64,000 nt of DNA from Varibaculum timonense_A. Its GTDB lineage: Bacteria; Actinomycetota; Actinomycetes; Actinomycetales; Actinomycetaceae. The notes below the pieces were generated by a model, which did no database searches, was not told the origin of the DNA, and saw nothing but the letters and a program-made list of their open reading frames with translations. The DNA lies in the NCBI RefSeq assembly GCF_027694345.1, contig NZ_JAQEVU010000003.1, forward strand, positions 1-64,000. Direction: 5' to 3'. This document shows, piece after piece, positions 1 to 8,154 of the stretch. The position numbers and the translations under genes were made by a program. Numbering within the stretch: position 1 is the first letter of the stretch; the number at the start of each line of letters is the position of its first letter.

Positions 1-38
1 CCCGAACCCGTAAATACTAAAAGAAATAACCCCCAAAC

Positions 39-72
39 GGTTTACCGCCCCCCAACCAGGGGGCGGTAAACC
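39..72 (-). terminator. Hairpin, probable terminator
   Basis: A perfect 14-base inverted repeat (39-52 and 59-72, arm GGTTTACCGCCCCC) surrounds a 6-base loop. Read on the minus strand it is followed by a T-rich stretch with interruptions. It would end transcription from the DUF3000-RNase D operon, about 315 bases after the RNase D stop, or serve an unseen gene entering from the left edge. Confidence 0.55.
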
Positions 73-102
73 ATATAACCCCAAAAACCCAGCAACACTC
101 AA

Positions 103-199
103 GGGAGACAGGCAAAACGCCCCGCACCCAACAACATACAGGGGGGAGATTGGCAGAACGCCCCCAACCAAAAAACGAGGGGAGACAGGCAAAACGCCC
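103..199. repeat. Three-copy 20-base repeat
   Basis: The consensus GGGAGAYWGGCARAACGCCC occurs at 103-122, 144-163 and 180-199, with start-to-start spacing of 41 and 36 bases. Each copy contains a mini-hairpin (GGC, 4-5 base loop, GCC). The spacers differ from one another, so this is not a simple tandem array, and three short copies without leader or cas genes do not make a CRISPR. Confidence 0.6.
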
Positions 200-309
200 G
201 ACCCGAACTAACCAACCCCAAAAACGCGAGACCAGCAAAAACAAACCAGCCCCGCAAACCCGACAACACGCCCTCCAAAAACCCCAAACGGGGAGAGAAC
301 AAAATAATG

Positions 310-400
310 CGAGCTGCACCCTAGCAGTGATGCCGAGGTTCGTTTCGTCCCAAGCAGAAAAAGCAAAAAACAAGGCGAACTACACCCTAGCCCTGATCCC
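310..400. repeat. Duplicated RNase D 3'-end motif
   Basis: The minus-strand motif around the RNase D stop codon (373-400, core GCTAGGGTGTAGTTCGCC) recurs in altered form at 310-335 (core GCTAGGGTGCAGCTCGC), about 63 bases downstream. The duplication includes the TAG stop and flanking bases. A related GCTAGGG element sits at the stop codon of the aminotransferase near 11905. Confidence 0.45.
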
Positions 401-1586
401 AAAGACGACAAATACGCTCAAAACGCGGCAAAAAAACCGCCACCTGCCAGCGCCGAGCCTGCCCTTCAGAAAAAAGAAGCTCCAAATCCGTGCGAGAATC
501 CCAATAAGCCGCCACCCGGCGACAAGCAGCAGGGGAAAGTGCATACTCTGCCCAAACCTGATTCTTATTAGCCCAGCAAGAAACATCTGCCCTCAGCAAA
601 CGGTAAAGCTCCGCTCGTCGAGAATCAATTTTCTCCCAAGCAGACACAGAAGTAACCGTATGAAGCTCCCGCGGACCTGACCGAAGGGGAAGCTGAGCAC
701 TATCCAAAGCCCTAACCTGTTTAATAGCCTGCCACCAGCGCCGACTATAGCGGCGCAACTGCCTATTAGCCATAAATGGACGTTGCGCTAAATCCTGGTA
801 AGAACGAGGAACATTCAGCGCCAAATCCACTAAATCCCGGTTAGGTAACACCCCGACCGGAGCTAAATCAGCCTCGCGCGCCAGCCTATCGCGCTGCACA
901 AAAAGCTCCCGCAAAACCCCAAGCTGAAACCCAGAACGTGCCCTACCTGCCCCCTTCAAATGACGCCAAGGTTCACTATCATGAGGGCGGCGGAAATGAG
1001 CAAGCGCAAAAGCAAACTCCTGACAAGCCCACTCCCAGCGTCCCGCATCTTCCAAACGCGAGCGCAACGCTAACGCCAAATCCACCAAATAATCCACATC
1101 GAGAGCCGCATAATCTAGCCAAGACTGTTTAAGAGGACGACGAGACCAATTCTCACGAGTATGATTCTTTGCGAGCCTCACCCCCAGCACGTCCTCGGTA
1201 ACCGCCCCCAAACCGACCTGCTCAAACCCCAACAGCTTCGCCGCGATTTGGGTATCAAACAGGCGAGGAGGGTGAAGACCCACCCAATCCATACACTCCA
1301 AATCCTCTTTCGCCGCATGTAAAACCCAAGTTGAGCCCTGGCAGCGTGCACCAAAATCCGATAAATCCCCAAGCGCAATCGGGTCAAGCAAAACCAGTGG
1401 GGAACGCTCAGCCTTCGCCTGAACCAAATACGCCCTATCTAGATAGTGGATACCACAGGCTCGCTCCGTATCAAAAGCAACAAAGTCACCCGGATTAGTA
1501 TAATCGCGCAGACACTGGCGGTAATCCGGGAGATTATCAATCAGGGACACCGCGCCACCACGCGGTCGATAAAGCGGATTGCTCAT
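387..1586 (-). CDS. rnd: Ribonuclease D-like 3'-5' exonuclease
   Basis: This 399-residue protein has the DEDD exonuclease fold at the N-terminus: the first acidic pair is at residues 39-41 (AFDTE), the second acidic site lies in AAKEDLE, and the Y/D motif is in DYAALDVDYL. An HRDC-type helical region follows in the C-terminal half. RNase D trims the 3' ends of tRNA and other stable RNA in the cytoplasm. Its start overlaps the end of the DUF3000 gene by four bases, so the two are translationally coupled; this pair is common in actinobacteria. Confidence 0.9.
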   Translation of the reverse strand: MSNPLYRPRGGAVSLIDNLPDYRQCLRDYTNPGDFVAFDTERACGIHYLDRAYLVQAKAERSPLVLLDPIALGDLSDFGARCQGSTWVLHAAKEDLECMDWVGLHPPRLFDTQIAAKLLGFEQVGLGAVTEDVLGVRLAKNHTRENWSRRPLKQSWLDYAALDVDYLVDLALALRSRLEDAGRWEWACQEFAFALAHFRRPHDSEPWRHLKGAGRARSGFQLGVLRELFVQRDRLAREADLAPVGVLPNRDLVDLALNVPRSYQDLAQRPFMANRQLRRYSRRWWQAIKQVRALDSAQLPLRSGPRELHTVTSVSAWEKIDSRRAELYRLLRADVSCWANKNQVWAEYALSPAACRRVAAYWDSRTDLELLFSEGQARRWQVAVFLPRFERICRLWDQG

Positions 1587-2209
1587 ACCAGCCTTACCTG
1601 CCCCAGACGAGAAATACCGGCAGTCAGCTCTACCGCGTGACCAGCCATCATAGCTAAAAGACGAGAGATAGCTTCCCCGTGCGAAGCCAAATTATTAGCT
1701 AGCGGAGTCCAAGAGGCGCGAATCTCCAACTCTGCCGATTCCGAACGTTTATCCAACTCGCCAAAACTCGCTGAGTGAGAACGGGTAATCGAGCCAGCCG
1801 ACTGAATAAAACTAGCCCCCGACTGAGTTAAAAAATCGGTAAGCCACGACCAACAAACCTGATCCGCCAAAGGCTCAGTAACCAAATCCACATCCACCTG
1901 TGCGTGCAGCATCGTCACCAGCCGAAAACGCCCCTGCCAGCCCGGCTGCTCTAAGGGATCGTAGAGAATCACCAAACGCCCCGCGCCGCCACTATTAGAG
2001 TTATCATCCAAGGCGGCACAATCCAGGCGAATCGCAGCAGCAAAAGGAGCAATCCCGTGCGGGGAGGGAATCTCACTAACCTTTACATGTGAATCATAGG
2101 TCGCGTCACGCAACGTGAGCAGAGCGTCGGTAAACTCTGTAGGCGGGTTCTGATTCACTACTTCAGCGTAAGCAGGAAAATGCTTCAAAAGTCGCTGCCA
2201 CGCCGACAA
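1583..2209 (-). CDS. DUF3000 family protein
   Basis: This is a 208-residue protein of the actinobacterial DUF3000 family, recognised by its position directly before RNase D and by its sequence style; its function is unknown. No signal peptide or membrane segment is visible. The start appears to be a TTG at 2209 (TCG-GCG-TGG follows). A nearby ATG at 2213 is out of frame, so the exact start is uncertain and the ribosome binding site is weak. The 4-base overlap with rnd indicates co-expression. Confidence 0.75.
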   Translation of the reverse strand: MSAWQRLLKHFPAYAEVVNQNPPTEFTDALLTLRDATYDSHVKVSEIPSPHGIAPFAAAIRLDCAALDDNSNSGGAGRLVILYDPLEQPGWQGRFRLVTMLHAQVDVDLVTEPLADQVCWSWLTDFLTQSGASFIQSAGSITRSHSASFGELDKRSESAELEIRASWTPLANNLASHGEAISRLLAMMAGHAVELTAGISRLGQVRLV

Positions 2210-2380
2210 GCATTAGACCTAGTGGTTACCTAGCGATTCTTCGCTCATGCCCTCAGCTTTTATTACTTCCCAAGAGGAGCACCCGGTGAAAGGAGTAAGT
2301 GTTAATCTCTGATGCCAAATTTCTCCAGCTACCGGCAGCGCTTTGATAACATTAAAAGGCTCAATTAACAGGGAGGCATT

Positions 2381-3724
2381 GTGGAAGAAAATACCGGCTT
2401 AGCATTTCAACCAGTTATTTTAGGAACCGATATCGGAACTTACGCGCTGGCCAGATCTTTTCACGAAGAATGGAAGATAAAACCCACTATCGTAACCACC
2501 CAAATCCTCGGGCCGATTATGTCATCCGGGATTATTGACACTCGGCTAGTTAATCCCGCCAAACTGGCAAATCCGCAATCAAAAATGCCACTCATAGACG
2601 GGCTAATCGCTCTCGGACCGGAACTGAAAAAAGACCATCCCGGCAAGGCACTGCTGCTAATAGCAAATATAGATTCTAATGTGCGTGACGTAATGCGACG
2701 GGAAAAAGAAATCAAAGAGCATTATGTAGTCGCGTTCCCCTCCCTAAAAGTTATTGAAGAAACCTCAGATAAAGTGAAGTTCCCGCTCCTAGCTAAAGAA
2801 CACGGGCTGAACGTTCCCCCAACAGTCGAAATTGATTTTTCTACCTCTCTAGAGGGCGAAATAGCGAAAATCGAGCAAATAAAAGACCCATTTCCCTGGA
2901 TTATAAAACCCGCCACCAGTGCAGGATATGAACGTTTGAAATGGAGGGGAAAAGCCAAAGTTTACTCGGTTGCAGACAAAACAGAAGCTAAAAAGCTGCT
3001 GGAAAACCTGTATGAACACACGCACGAAAATCCACAAGCACGTCGATTCGTGCTGCAACCGAGGGTAGAGGGCAACGATAGTTTTAACCTCTCGGTGACT
3101 GCCTACGTAGATAAACAATCTCGCGTAACTATGCTCGGATCTGCCCAAGTGCTATTAGAAGATCATTCTCCCACCGCCCTCGGTAACCCGGTAGCCATGA
3201 TTACCGAACCCTACCCGCGCCTATATGAACAGGTGAGCAGCTTCCTGCAGGGAGTTGGGTGGCACGGTTTCGCCAATTTTGATTTCAAAGTAGACTCGCG
3301 CAGCGGGATTCCCTACTGTTTTGAAGTTAATCCCCGGATAGGGCGCAACTCCTACTACAACACTTCGGCGGGTATGAATCCGATGAAGTTTTTTGTCGAG
3401 GACGTAATCGGCGGTAAAAGCGTTACCCCGCAGCGGTTGAACAAACGGGTATATTACTCGATACTGCCCAAACATCTGGTACTTCGCTACGTAGATAAAG
3501 AAATGGGTAAAAAAATTAAGTTCCTGTATCGCCAAAAGAAAAATCATGACCCCCTGTATTACCCCGCAGAATGGGGGCTGAGTCTGCGGGGTCTGAAACG
3601 TTTAGCATATGTGGTGATTGCCCGGGAGAATCATTGGCGAAAATATCACCGTAACTACCCGGTCGCTAAATTCCGTGAGGGGGAAACCCGCTCCCTAGAT
3701 ACAGCGGAGCTAACCCGGCTCTAA
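2381..3724 (+). CDS. ATP-grasp carboxylate-amine ligase-like protein
   Basis: This 447-residue protein shows the ATP-grasp organisation: an N-terminal pre-ATP-grasp region (ILGTDIGTYALARSFHE), a central nucleotide-binding lobe with WIIKPATSAGY around residue 175, and a C-terminal lobe with the metal-binding motif FEVNPRIGRNSYY near residue 315. Such enzymes join a carboxylate to an amine or thiol via an acyl phosphate. The substrate cannot be told; cell-wall D-amino-acid ligases and peptide ligases are possible relatives. It starts with GTG at 2381 behind the site AGGGAGG. It has no obvious partner: it is divergent from DUF3000 and convergent with treZ. Confidence 0.75.
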   Translation: MEENTGLAFQPVILGTDIGTYALARSFHEEWKIKPTIVTTQILGPIMSSGIIDTRLVNPAKLANPQSKMPLIDGLIALGPELKKDHPGKALLLIANIDSNVRDVMRREKEIKEHYVVAFPSLKVIEETSDKVKFPLLAKEHGLNVPPTVEIDFSTSLEGEIAKIEQIKDPFPWIIKPATSAGYERLKWRGKAKVYSVADKTEAKKLLENLYEHTHENPQARRFVLQPRVEGNDSFNLSVTAYVDKQSRVTMLGSAQVLLEDHSPTALGNPVAMITEPYPRLYEQVSSFLQGVGWHGFANFDFKVDSRSGIPYCFEVNPRIGRNSYYNTSAGMNPMKFFVEDVIGGKSVTPQRLNKRVYYSILPKHLVLRYVDKEMGKKIKFLYRQKKNHDPLYYPAEWGLSLRGLKRLAYVVIARENHWRKYHRNYPVAKFREGETRSLDTAELTRL

Positions 3725-3806
3725 AAGCACAAAGCTCGCAAGACCCCCCCCAAAAAAAAGAAAAACCTGGGGAGAGCAAAACGGGGAGGCTAATCACCTA
3801 GGGAGG

Positions 3807-3826
3807 GCTAATCGAAAACGATTAGC
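3807..3826 (-). other. Perfect inverted repeat across the treZ stop codon
   Basis: GCTAATCG, AAAA, CGATTAGC form a perfect 8-base stem with a 4-base loop covering the last treZ codons and its stop. No T-run follows on the minus strand, so a terminator role is uncertain. Between here and the convergent ATP-grasp gene lie an 8-C run followed by an 8-A run (3744-3759) and a second copy of GGCTAATC. Confidence 0.4.
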
Positions 3827-5610
3827 AAAACGTCCTCGCCCCCGATTTTTAAGGGCAGGCTGCCTAATAGACCATCGGTAAAAGAATAGTAAGAGCTAGG
3901 AATAGCGGGGCGAACCAGTTCGCCGATATTTTCCTGCTGCGTGCCAAGGTTCACAATCACCTGGGCACGCTCAGTCGATAATACCAGCAGATTTGCTTGG
4001 CGCTGAAGGGAAATAAAATCAGCAAACACTCCTTCGCGGCGCAGCCTAATCAAAAGGCGATGCCAGTTCAGCATCTTCTGATGTTTTTCCTCAGAAAGTT
4101 CCTGCCAAAGCAGCTTGGAGTTAAGGAAAGTAGAAAGCGCCTGGGGGATAGGAACCGTAACCTCGCCCTCATAAATTTTGTCCCAATCGTGCGAGGCGAA
4201 CTCGGATTTACGTCCCTCATTAACCGCATTCCCAATAGTCTCATCTGGAAAATCAGTGAAAAACTGGAAACGAGAACGACTGCCCCATTCCTCACCTTGA
4301 AAAAGCAGCGGGGTAAATGGTGAAGCCAAAACTAAAGCGGCTTGACCAGCTAAAAGTCCGGGAGAAAGTTTCTCGCTAGGGCGATCACCTAAAGCGCGAT
4401 TACCCACCTGGTCGTGGTTGGAAGCAAACCCAAAGAAACGGTTGCGTTCCATGTCCTCTGGAACTGGTGCACCCCAGTTTTTTCCTCGGAAACTCGAGTA
4501 AGTGCCGTTATGATAAAACACTTGCGAATAGATTTTGCTTAGCGCCGCGGTATCAGCAAAATCCTCGTAATAGCCTTGGGTTTCTCCGGTAAAAGCCACA
4601 TGTATGCCATGATGAATATCGTCATCCCACTGACCGTCCATACCGTAACCGCCCTGTTCAACAGGGGTAACCATGCGGGAATTATTCAAATCAGATTCCG
4701 CCACCAACGTTAGCGGCCTGCCTAGATTCTGCGATAAATCAGCAACCCGAAGCGATAACTCAGCCAAAAAATGCAGTTTCGAATCATCTTTAATCTCGTG
4801 AACCGCATCAAGGCGTAAACCATCAAACCCATAATCACGCAGCAGCGCCAAAGCTGCCCCCAGTAAAAACTCCCTAACCAGGGTGCTATCAGCGCCATCC
4901 AAGTTATAGCCATCCCCCCAAGGAGTATGATGGCGAGCCGAGAAATAGGGAGCGAACTGCGCAAGATAATTCCCACACACCCCTAAATGGTTCAGCACTA
5001 AATCTTGAGTAACCGCAATCCCTAGTTCATGCGCCCTATCGATAAAATCCACCAAATCTTTAGGGGAGCCATAGGGATTAAAAAGGGCATATAAACCAAC
5101 TCCGTCATAGCCCCAACCGCGCTCACCTGGGAAAAAAGCGGTCGGCATTAGCTCGATAACCTCAACCCCCAAATCTGCCAAGTAGGGGAGTTTAGCCCTA
5201 GCCGCTTTAAGCGTACCCGCAGGGGTAAAAGTACCTAAATGAAGCTCATACCAGACCTTACCGAGCAACTTTTCGTCCGGATGCCACTGACTTGAACGCG
5301 AAATAGCGCCAATATCAGCAGTTACCCCCCAAGTTTGACTGCCCGGCAGATAAAGACGCGCCCGAGGATCAGGAAAAGGCCCCTTTCCCTCAACCTCAAA
5401 AGCATAAGCGCAGCCCTCCGGTAAATCCTCCGGGGCAAGACACCACTGACCGCAAGGTATCATCGCGCTGCGCTGCGGGTTATCAGGAGCCCCCGTTAAT
5501 AGGGTTACCTGCTTTTTTTCGGGAGCCCACAGCGGCACTCTTTGACACCCGGCGCGCAACTTCCAAGGTTTAAGACTGCCCAAATCAGTACTTTTAGAGG
5601 AGAAAGTCAT
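3808..5610 (-). CDS. treZ: Malto-oligosyltrehalose trehalohydrolase
   Basis: TreZ hydrolyses maltooligosyltrehalose to release free trehalose, the second step of the TreY-TreZ route. The 600-residue protein has an N-terminal beta-sandwich, then a GH13 barrel with GWGYDGVGLYALFNPYG, the nucleophile region DGLRLDAVHEI, the acid/base glutamate in LVAESD, and ASNHDQVGNRALGDR. FQGEEWGS is also typical of TreZ. The ATG follows the treY stop directly (TAA-ATG), so the two are translationally coupled. The last codons lie in a perfect inverted repeat. Confidence 0.95.
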   Translation of the reverse strand: MTFSSKSTDLGSLKPWKLRAGCQRVPLWAPEKKQVTLLTGAPDNPQRSAMIPCGQWCLAPEDLPEGCAYAFEVEGKGPFPDPRARLYLPGSQTWGVTADIGAISRSSQWHPDEKLLGKVWYELHLGTFTPAGTLKAARAKLPYLADLGVEVIELMPTAFFPGERGWGYDGVGLYALFNPYGSPKDLVDFIDRAHELGIAVTQDLVLNHLGVCGNYLAQFAPYFSARHHTPWGDGYNLDGADSTLVREFLLGAALALLRDYGFDGLRLDAVHEIKDDSKLHFLAELSLRVADLSQNLGRPLTLVAESDLNNSRMVTPVEQGGYGMDGQWDDDIHHGIHVAFTGETQGYYEDFADTAALSKIYSQVFYHNGTYSSFRGKNWGAPVPEDMERNRFFGFASNHDQVGNRALGDRPSEKLSPGLLAGQAALVLASPFTPLLFQGEEWGSRSRFQFFTDFPDETIGNAVNEGRKSEFASHDWDKIYEGEVTVPIPQALSTFLNSKLLWQELSEEKHQKMLNWHRLLIRLRREGVFADFISLQRQANLLVLSTERAQVIVNLGTQQENIGELVRPAIPSSYYSFTDGLLGSLPLKIGGEDVLLIVFD

Positions 5611-8130
5611 TTAATCCACTCGCTCCAGTATCCGTGCGCCCCGCTTAAATAGCAGTTCTTCCAGGCTTTGCATCCCAGCAGAAAATACCTCATTAGAGCA
5701 AATATCTTTCCAAGAACCCTTTGGTAAAACCACGGTATGTTCGCTGCGGAAATCACCCTGATAACGCGCTAACACCCCCGGAAGGCGGCGCGCAATAGTT
5801 ACGATTTGCGCACCTTCACGGGCAGTCCCGCGCGCAAACGCCACCGCGTAACCAGTAGAGAGGGCGAGTGGCTGGTAAGTAGCGTAAGCAGAGACAAAAC
5901 AATCAGGTAAACGCCTGCGCAAACGCAAAATCGCGGCAGTTAAATACAGTTTTGACTGGTCAAGGGAAGAGGCGTCAGAAAAATCAAGCCCTTTGGTGTC
6001 AAGGTGAGAAAGCATTTTAGATAGGGCGCTAAAATCAACCGGGCGGCGATTATCCGGATCCACCAACGATGTTTGGGTGATTTCTGAACCTTGATAAACG
6101 TCCGCCACCCCCGGCATGGTTAGTTGCAAGGCTTTATTAGCCAAAATGGTGTAACCGGTGGCCTCACCAGTTTCAAGATGCCAGCGGGAAACAATTTCGG
6201 CTACCTGGGGGTCACAAATAATCTGATCGGCAAAATCAAGCAGCTCATTTTCCCGAACCGTATCCGGGTTAGTCCAGGTAGTCCAAGATTTTTGCTCCCT
6301 GATAGCTTTCACCAGATACTGACGCAGACGCGAGGAGGAAATCGGGCCGTCCTCATCCCAAGAACCGATTAACGTTTGCCACAACATATTCTCGCTGCGC
6401 CCATCCAAATCATTAGGGCGATAAGCTTGGGTTGTATCACGCAAATCAGAAACAATCTGGGTCCACAAAGTAGGGTATTGGCTAAGAAGTGCCAAACGCA
6501 TCCGCACGTCCTCACCGCGTTTAGTGTCGTGGGTAGAGTTAGTGGTCATAGTGGCTGGCCAGTTAGTTTGAATATCGCGCGCAAATAGATGCAGATTATC
6601 AGCAGAAACCCCGAAAGCCTGCGGATTTGAGCCAACCTCATTTAGACACAACAAATGCGTCCAACGATAAAAAGTAGTATCCTCCACCCCCTTCGCCATT
6701 ACAGCGCCGCAAACCTGCTGGAAACGAACCAAAAACTCTTGCCTATCCCGGTCACTTATATTCAAAGCAGCAGAACCGATTTCATCGCCCAACACCAAGG
6801 AAACAATCACTTCCATCGTGTCGGAATGCTCACTATCGAGCTGGCGCAAAGCCCTGGTCGCGGCAGATTGCACAATCTCACGCGAAATGTTGCTGGCAGG
6901 CTGGCCGACAGTAACATAAGAACGGTAAGCGGGCATTTGCATAATTAGTTCCCGCAAACAATCCAGCAAAGACCGGAAAGTGTAGTCCCGCAAACGAAAA
7001 TCATTCTGACAAATCCGCCACAACAATTGCCCAATCCGGCGCACCTCCGCCGCGAGCGAAGTATCAATAATCTGCGCTTTAGACTGCCGTTCAATCTGCC
7101 GATAGGACGAGGGCGAATCCCCAGTAATGCTTTGCATCAGCGTACCCAGTGGCAACGAGGCACGTGAATCAACCTGAAGCGCAGTTAGCCGCCAGGCAGT
7201 GTCATAACCGGTAGTGCCACAAATCGACCAGTCGCTAGGAAGTCGCTCTGCGTCCTCTAGAATCTTTTCCCCCGCAATCCAAGCGCCCCCGGTAGCCTCA
7301 GATAACCAGTGAAAATAACCGGCAGGATCAGCTAACCCATCGGGATGATCGACCCTAAAACCATCAATAAAACCGGCATTGAACAGCTGCAGCAAAAGGG
7401 CGTGGGTGGAGTCAAAAACGTCCCGCTCTTCTACCCGCAGTGCCGCAAGGGAATCAATATCGAAAAAGCGGCGATAATTTAGCTCCTCATCTGCGACTTT
7501 CCAATGTGCCAGGCGGTAATGCTGCCGCTCTAACAGCACCTCCATTGGCAAAGCCTCGGTTCCAGTTGCCACCGGAAAATAGTGGTCAAAATAGCGTAAA
7601 ACCCACTGTTTTCCAAGGTTGTCCTCGCCCGGAATTACCAGCTGCTCTAAAGAAATTTCCTGGTCAGCTAAGACCTGACCGATACGTTTACCCAGGATGG
7701 GCATTAAAATCGGTTGATCAATGTCGATATCAAACCAATGCGCATAGGGAGATTCCTTACCCTGCTTTAGCACCGACCACATGGGCAGATTAATCCAAAC
7801 CGGAGTGGGAACTGCCATATGGTTCGGCACCAAATCAACGATAATGCTCAACCCCGCCCGGTGAGCCGCGTCAGCCAAATCCTCAAACGCGCTGCGTCCC
7901 CCTAATTCGGCAGAAATATGGTGATGATCCACCACATCGTAGCCGTGCATAGAGCCCGGAACCGCCTGCAAAATAGGGGAAAGGAATAAATCCGTGATTC
8001 CTAGAGCCTGCCAATATCCCAAATGAGCGATTGCGTCTTGAAAAGTAAAATCCTTACTCAACTGCAGGCGGTAAGTGCTGATAGGTACATGTTTACCGCT
8101 GGCGGGCATATGGGGGTGTTGGCTGGACAC
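5611..8130 (-). CDS. treY: Malto-oligosyltrehalose synthase
   Basis: TreY converts the reducing end of maltodextrins to an alpha,alpha-1,1 linkage by intramolecular transglycosylation. The 839-residue protein has typical TreY features: STYRLQLSKDFTF near the N-terminus, YWQALGITDLFLSPIL, VVDHHHIS, DLVPNHMA, GFRVDHPDGLADP for the catalytic Asp, and KGVEDTTFYRW in the long TreY insertion. It follows glgX by 24 bases and is coupled to treZ. GlgX would supply linear maltodextrin from debranched glycogen. Confidence 0.96.
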   Translation of the reverse strand: MSSQHPHMPASGKHVPISTYRLQLSKDFTFQDAIAHLGYWQALGITDLFLSPILQAVPGSMHGYDVVDHHHISAELGGRSAFEDLADAAHRAGLSIIVDLVPNHMAVPTPVWINLPMWSVLKQGKESPYAHWFDIDIDQPILMPILGKRIGQVLADQEISLEQLVIPGEDNLGKQWVLRYFDHYFPVATGTEALPMEVLLERQHYRLAHWKVADEELNYRRFFDIDSLAALRVEERDVFDSTHALLLQLFNAGFIDGFRVDHPDGLADPAGYFHWLSEATGGAWIAGEKILEDAERLPSDWSICGTTGYDTAWRLTALQVDSRASLPLGTLMQSITGDSPSSYRQIERQSKAQIIDTSLAAEVRRIGQLLWRICQNDFRLRDYTFRSLLDCLRELIMQMPAYRSYVTVGQPASNISREIVQSAATRALRQLDSEHSDTMEVIVSLVLGDEIGSAALNISDRDRQEFLVRFQQVCGAVMAKGVEDTTFYRWTHLLCLNEVGSNPQAFGVSADNLHLFARDIQTNWPATMTTNSTHDTKRGEDVRMRLALLSQYPTLWTQIVSDLRDTTQAYRPNDLDGRSENMLWQTLIGSWDEDGPISSSRLRQYLVKAIREQKSWTTWTNPDTVRENELLDFADQIICDPQVAEIVSRWHLETGEATGYTILANKALQLTMPGVADVYQGSEITQTSLVDPDNRRPVDFSALSKMLSHLDTKGLDFSDASSLDQSKLYLTAAILRLRRRLPDCFVSAYATYQPLALSTGYAVAFARGTAREGAQIVTIARRLPGVLARYQGDFRSEHTVVLPKGSWKDICSNEVFSAGMQSLEELLFKRGARILERVD

Positions 8131-8154
8131 GGGGAACCTCCTGTTTTATGTTCC

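Larger units (their letters stand above)
1..386. other. Gene-free, G-skewed, repeat-rich region
   Basis: No credible protein is seen here. Read on the minus strand the region is strongly G/T-rich and made of short imperfect repeats, and the open frames through it have the monotonous Gly/Trp/Phe/Cys composition expected of such DNA. It lies directly after the RNase D stop codon and holds a strong hairpin at 39-72, three copies of a 20-base element at 103-199, and a duplication of the RNase D stop-codon region at 310-335. It is best read as a decaying, slippage-prone 3' intergenic region; the window edge hides what follows. Confidence 0.6.

Noticed and set aside
103..199. Three-copy repeat as a CRISPR
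   Set aside because: Only three copies of 20 bases with 16-21 base spacers, imperfect repeats, no leader and no cas genes.
17..411. Several overlapping open frames on both strands in the first 400 bases
   Set aside because: They exist because the DNA is repetitive and strand-biased; their Gly/Trp/Cys/Phe- or Pro/Asn/Lys-rich composition matches no protein, and none has a ribosome site.
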